Positions 9,162 to 9,514 of a DNA stretch of 9,514 bases are shown here, piece by piece (the first letter of the stretch is position 1; every line of letters starts with the position of its first letter). The position numbers and the translations under genes are program-made. Source of the stretch: Desulfobacteraceae bacterium (GTDB taxonomy: Bacteria > Desulfobacterota > Desulfobacteria > Desulfobacterales > Desulfobacteraceae); assembly GCA_003354055.1 (NCBI GenBank), contig PIVQ01000244.1, positions 1-9,514 of the forward strand, written 5' to 3'. The notes under the pieces are model-generated. The model was not told the DNA's origin. It saw nothing but the letters and a program-made list of their open reading frames with translations, and did no database searches.

Positions 9162-9176
9162 ATGAATAATATTCAT
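9162..9176. promoter_or_regulatory. 15-bp palindrome, candidate operator
   Basis: ATGAAT (9162-9167) and ATTCAT (9171-9176) are perfect inverted arms around AAT. The site directly abuts the -10 box and covers the likely transcription start. It shares the core AATAATATT with the palindrome in front of the M24 gene. Confidence 0.4.
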
Positions 9177-9241
9177 CAAATCCTTTATCTGTTCATTTAG
9201 CCCATCTGTTATTTGATCAGGTTCTGGGAAAGGAGTCATCC

Positions 9242-9514
9242 ATGAATCGATCCATTCACAAGATCATTGACGAGCAGATGAAACGATGGGAGATGTCAAA
9301 AATTAATCCTCCAAAAGAGGTGAAAACCCTTAAGACCTTAACCATTTCCCGGGAGTGCGGGAGCCGGGGTCAGGAAGTGGCGGAAAAATTGTCAACAGCC
9401 ATGGGATTTGATCTTTTTCACAATGAAATCCTTGAAGCCATGATCGAAACATCGAAAAATTCCAAAACCCTTTTGGAAACCCTGGATGAAGGATCTATGA
9501 ATATTGTGGATGAT
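9242..9514 (+). CDS. cytidylate kinase-like family protein, partial (N-terminal 91 aa)
   Basis: The ORF begins at ATG 9242 with AAAGGAG (9229-9235) 6 bases upstream and runs off the right edge. After a charged N-terminal stretch (1-30), TLTISRECGSRGQEVAEKLSTAMGF (32-56) has the strand-loop-helix of the cytidylate-kinase-like family (typically ITISRxxGSGGxxIA..LA..LG). DLFHNEILE (57-65) matches the following 'xFYDxELI' segment. The loop reads CGSRGQ where relatives mostly have YGSGGR, so nucleotide binding may differ. This family is separate from housekeeping Cmk, usually a little over 200 aa, and its substrate is generally unknown. It has its own promoter and palindrome rather than being joined to the M24 gene. 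The rest of the protein is not visible. Confidence 0.8.
   Translation, partial: MNRSIHKIIDEQMKRWEMSKINPPKEVKTLKTLTISRECGSRGQEVAEKLSTAMGFDLFHNEILEAMIETSKNSKTLLETLDEGSMNIVDD

Overview
The window looks like chromosomal DNA from a Gram-negative bacterium of moderate-to-low GC. The style of the DnaN, GyrB, RdgC-like and cytidylate-kinase-like proteins suggests a sulfate-reducing member of the Desulfobacterota (Desulfobacteraceae type). That placement is inference from protein character and was not checked by a search. GyrB has the long (about 805 aa) proteobacterial form.

Layout. (1) Positions 1-408, minus strand: the 5' part of trmL, a SPOUT tRNA methyltransferase, running off the left edge. (2) 660-1808, plus strand: two tightly coupled genes that together look like one RdgC recombination-associated protein cut in two, with the N-terminal part in the first gene and the C-terminal part in the second. 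(3) 1809-2107: a very AT-rich gap with a perfect DnaA box, a weaker box, a TTA trinucleotide run and a good promoter. It is a candidate replication origin or DnaA-controlled dnaN promoter. (4) 2108-5643: dnaN and gyrB overlapping by 4 bases, closed by a strong intrinsic terminator at 5681-5718. dnaA is not in its usual place before dnaN. (5) 5857-6393: an AT-rich gene for a 2H phosphoesterase (2'-5' RNA ligase-like). (6) 6451-7140 minus and 7247-8428 plus: a TetR regulator divergent from an M24-fold (creatinase/aminopeptidase-like) protein that lacks several of the usual metal ligands. Their 106-base gap holds two back-to-back promoters sharing one -35 site and a 19-bp palindrome. (7) 8428-9126: an accessory-looking segment bounded by imperfect inverted repeats, containing a 50-aa two-helix membrane peptide and a weak TTG-start ORF. 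(8) 9242 to the right edge: the start of a cytidylate-kinase-like protein, with its own promoter and a palindromic operator candidate.

How the parts relate. Regions 2-4 form a replication/recombination cluster: sliding clamp, gyrase B, an RdgC-like DNA-binding protein that in E. coli restrains RecA, and possible DnaA sites. Regions 6 and 8 look like ligand-responsive units, each with a palindrome placed just after the -10 box. No mobile-element gene, CRISPR array, tRNA or rRNA was seen. I found no clear new multigene system; the most interesting items are the two-gene RdgC, the M24 protein with its altered active site, the compact divergent promoter, and the repeat-bounded segment.
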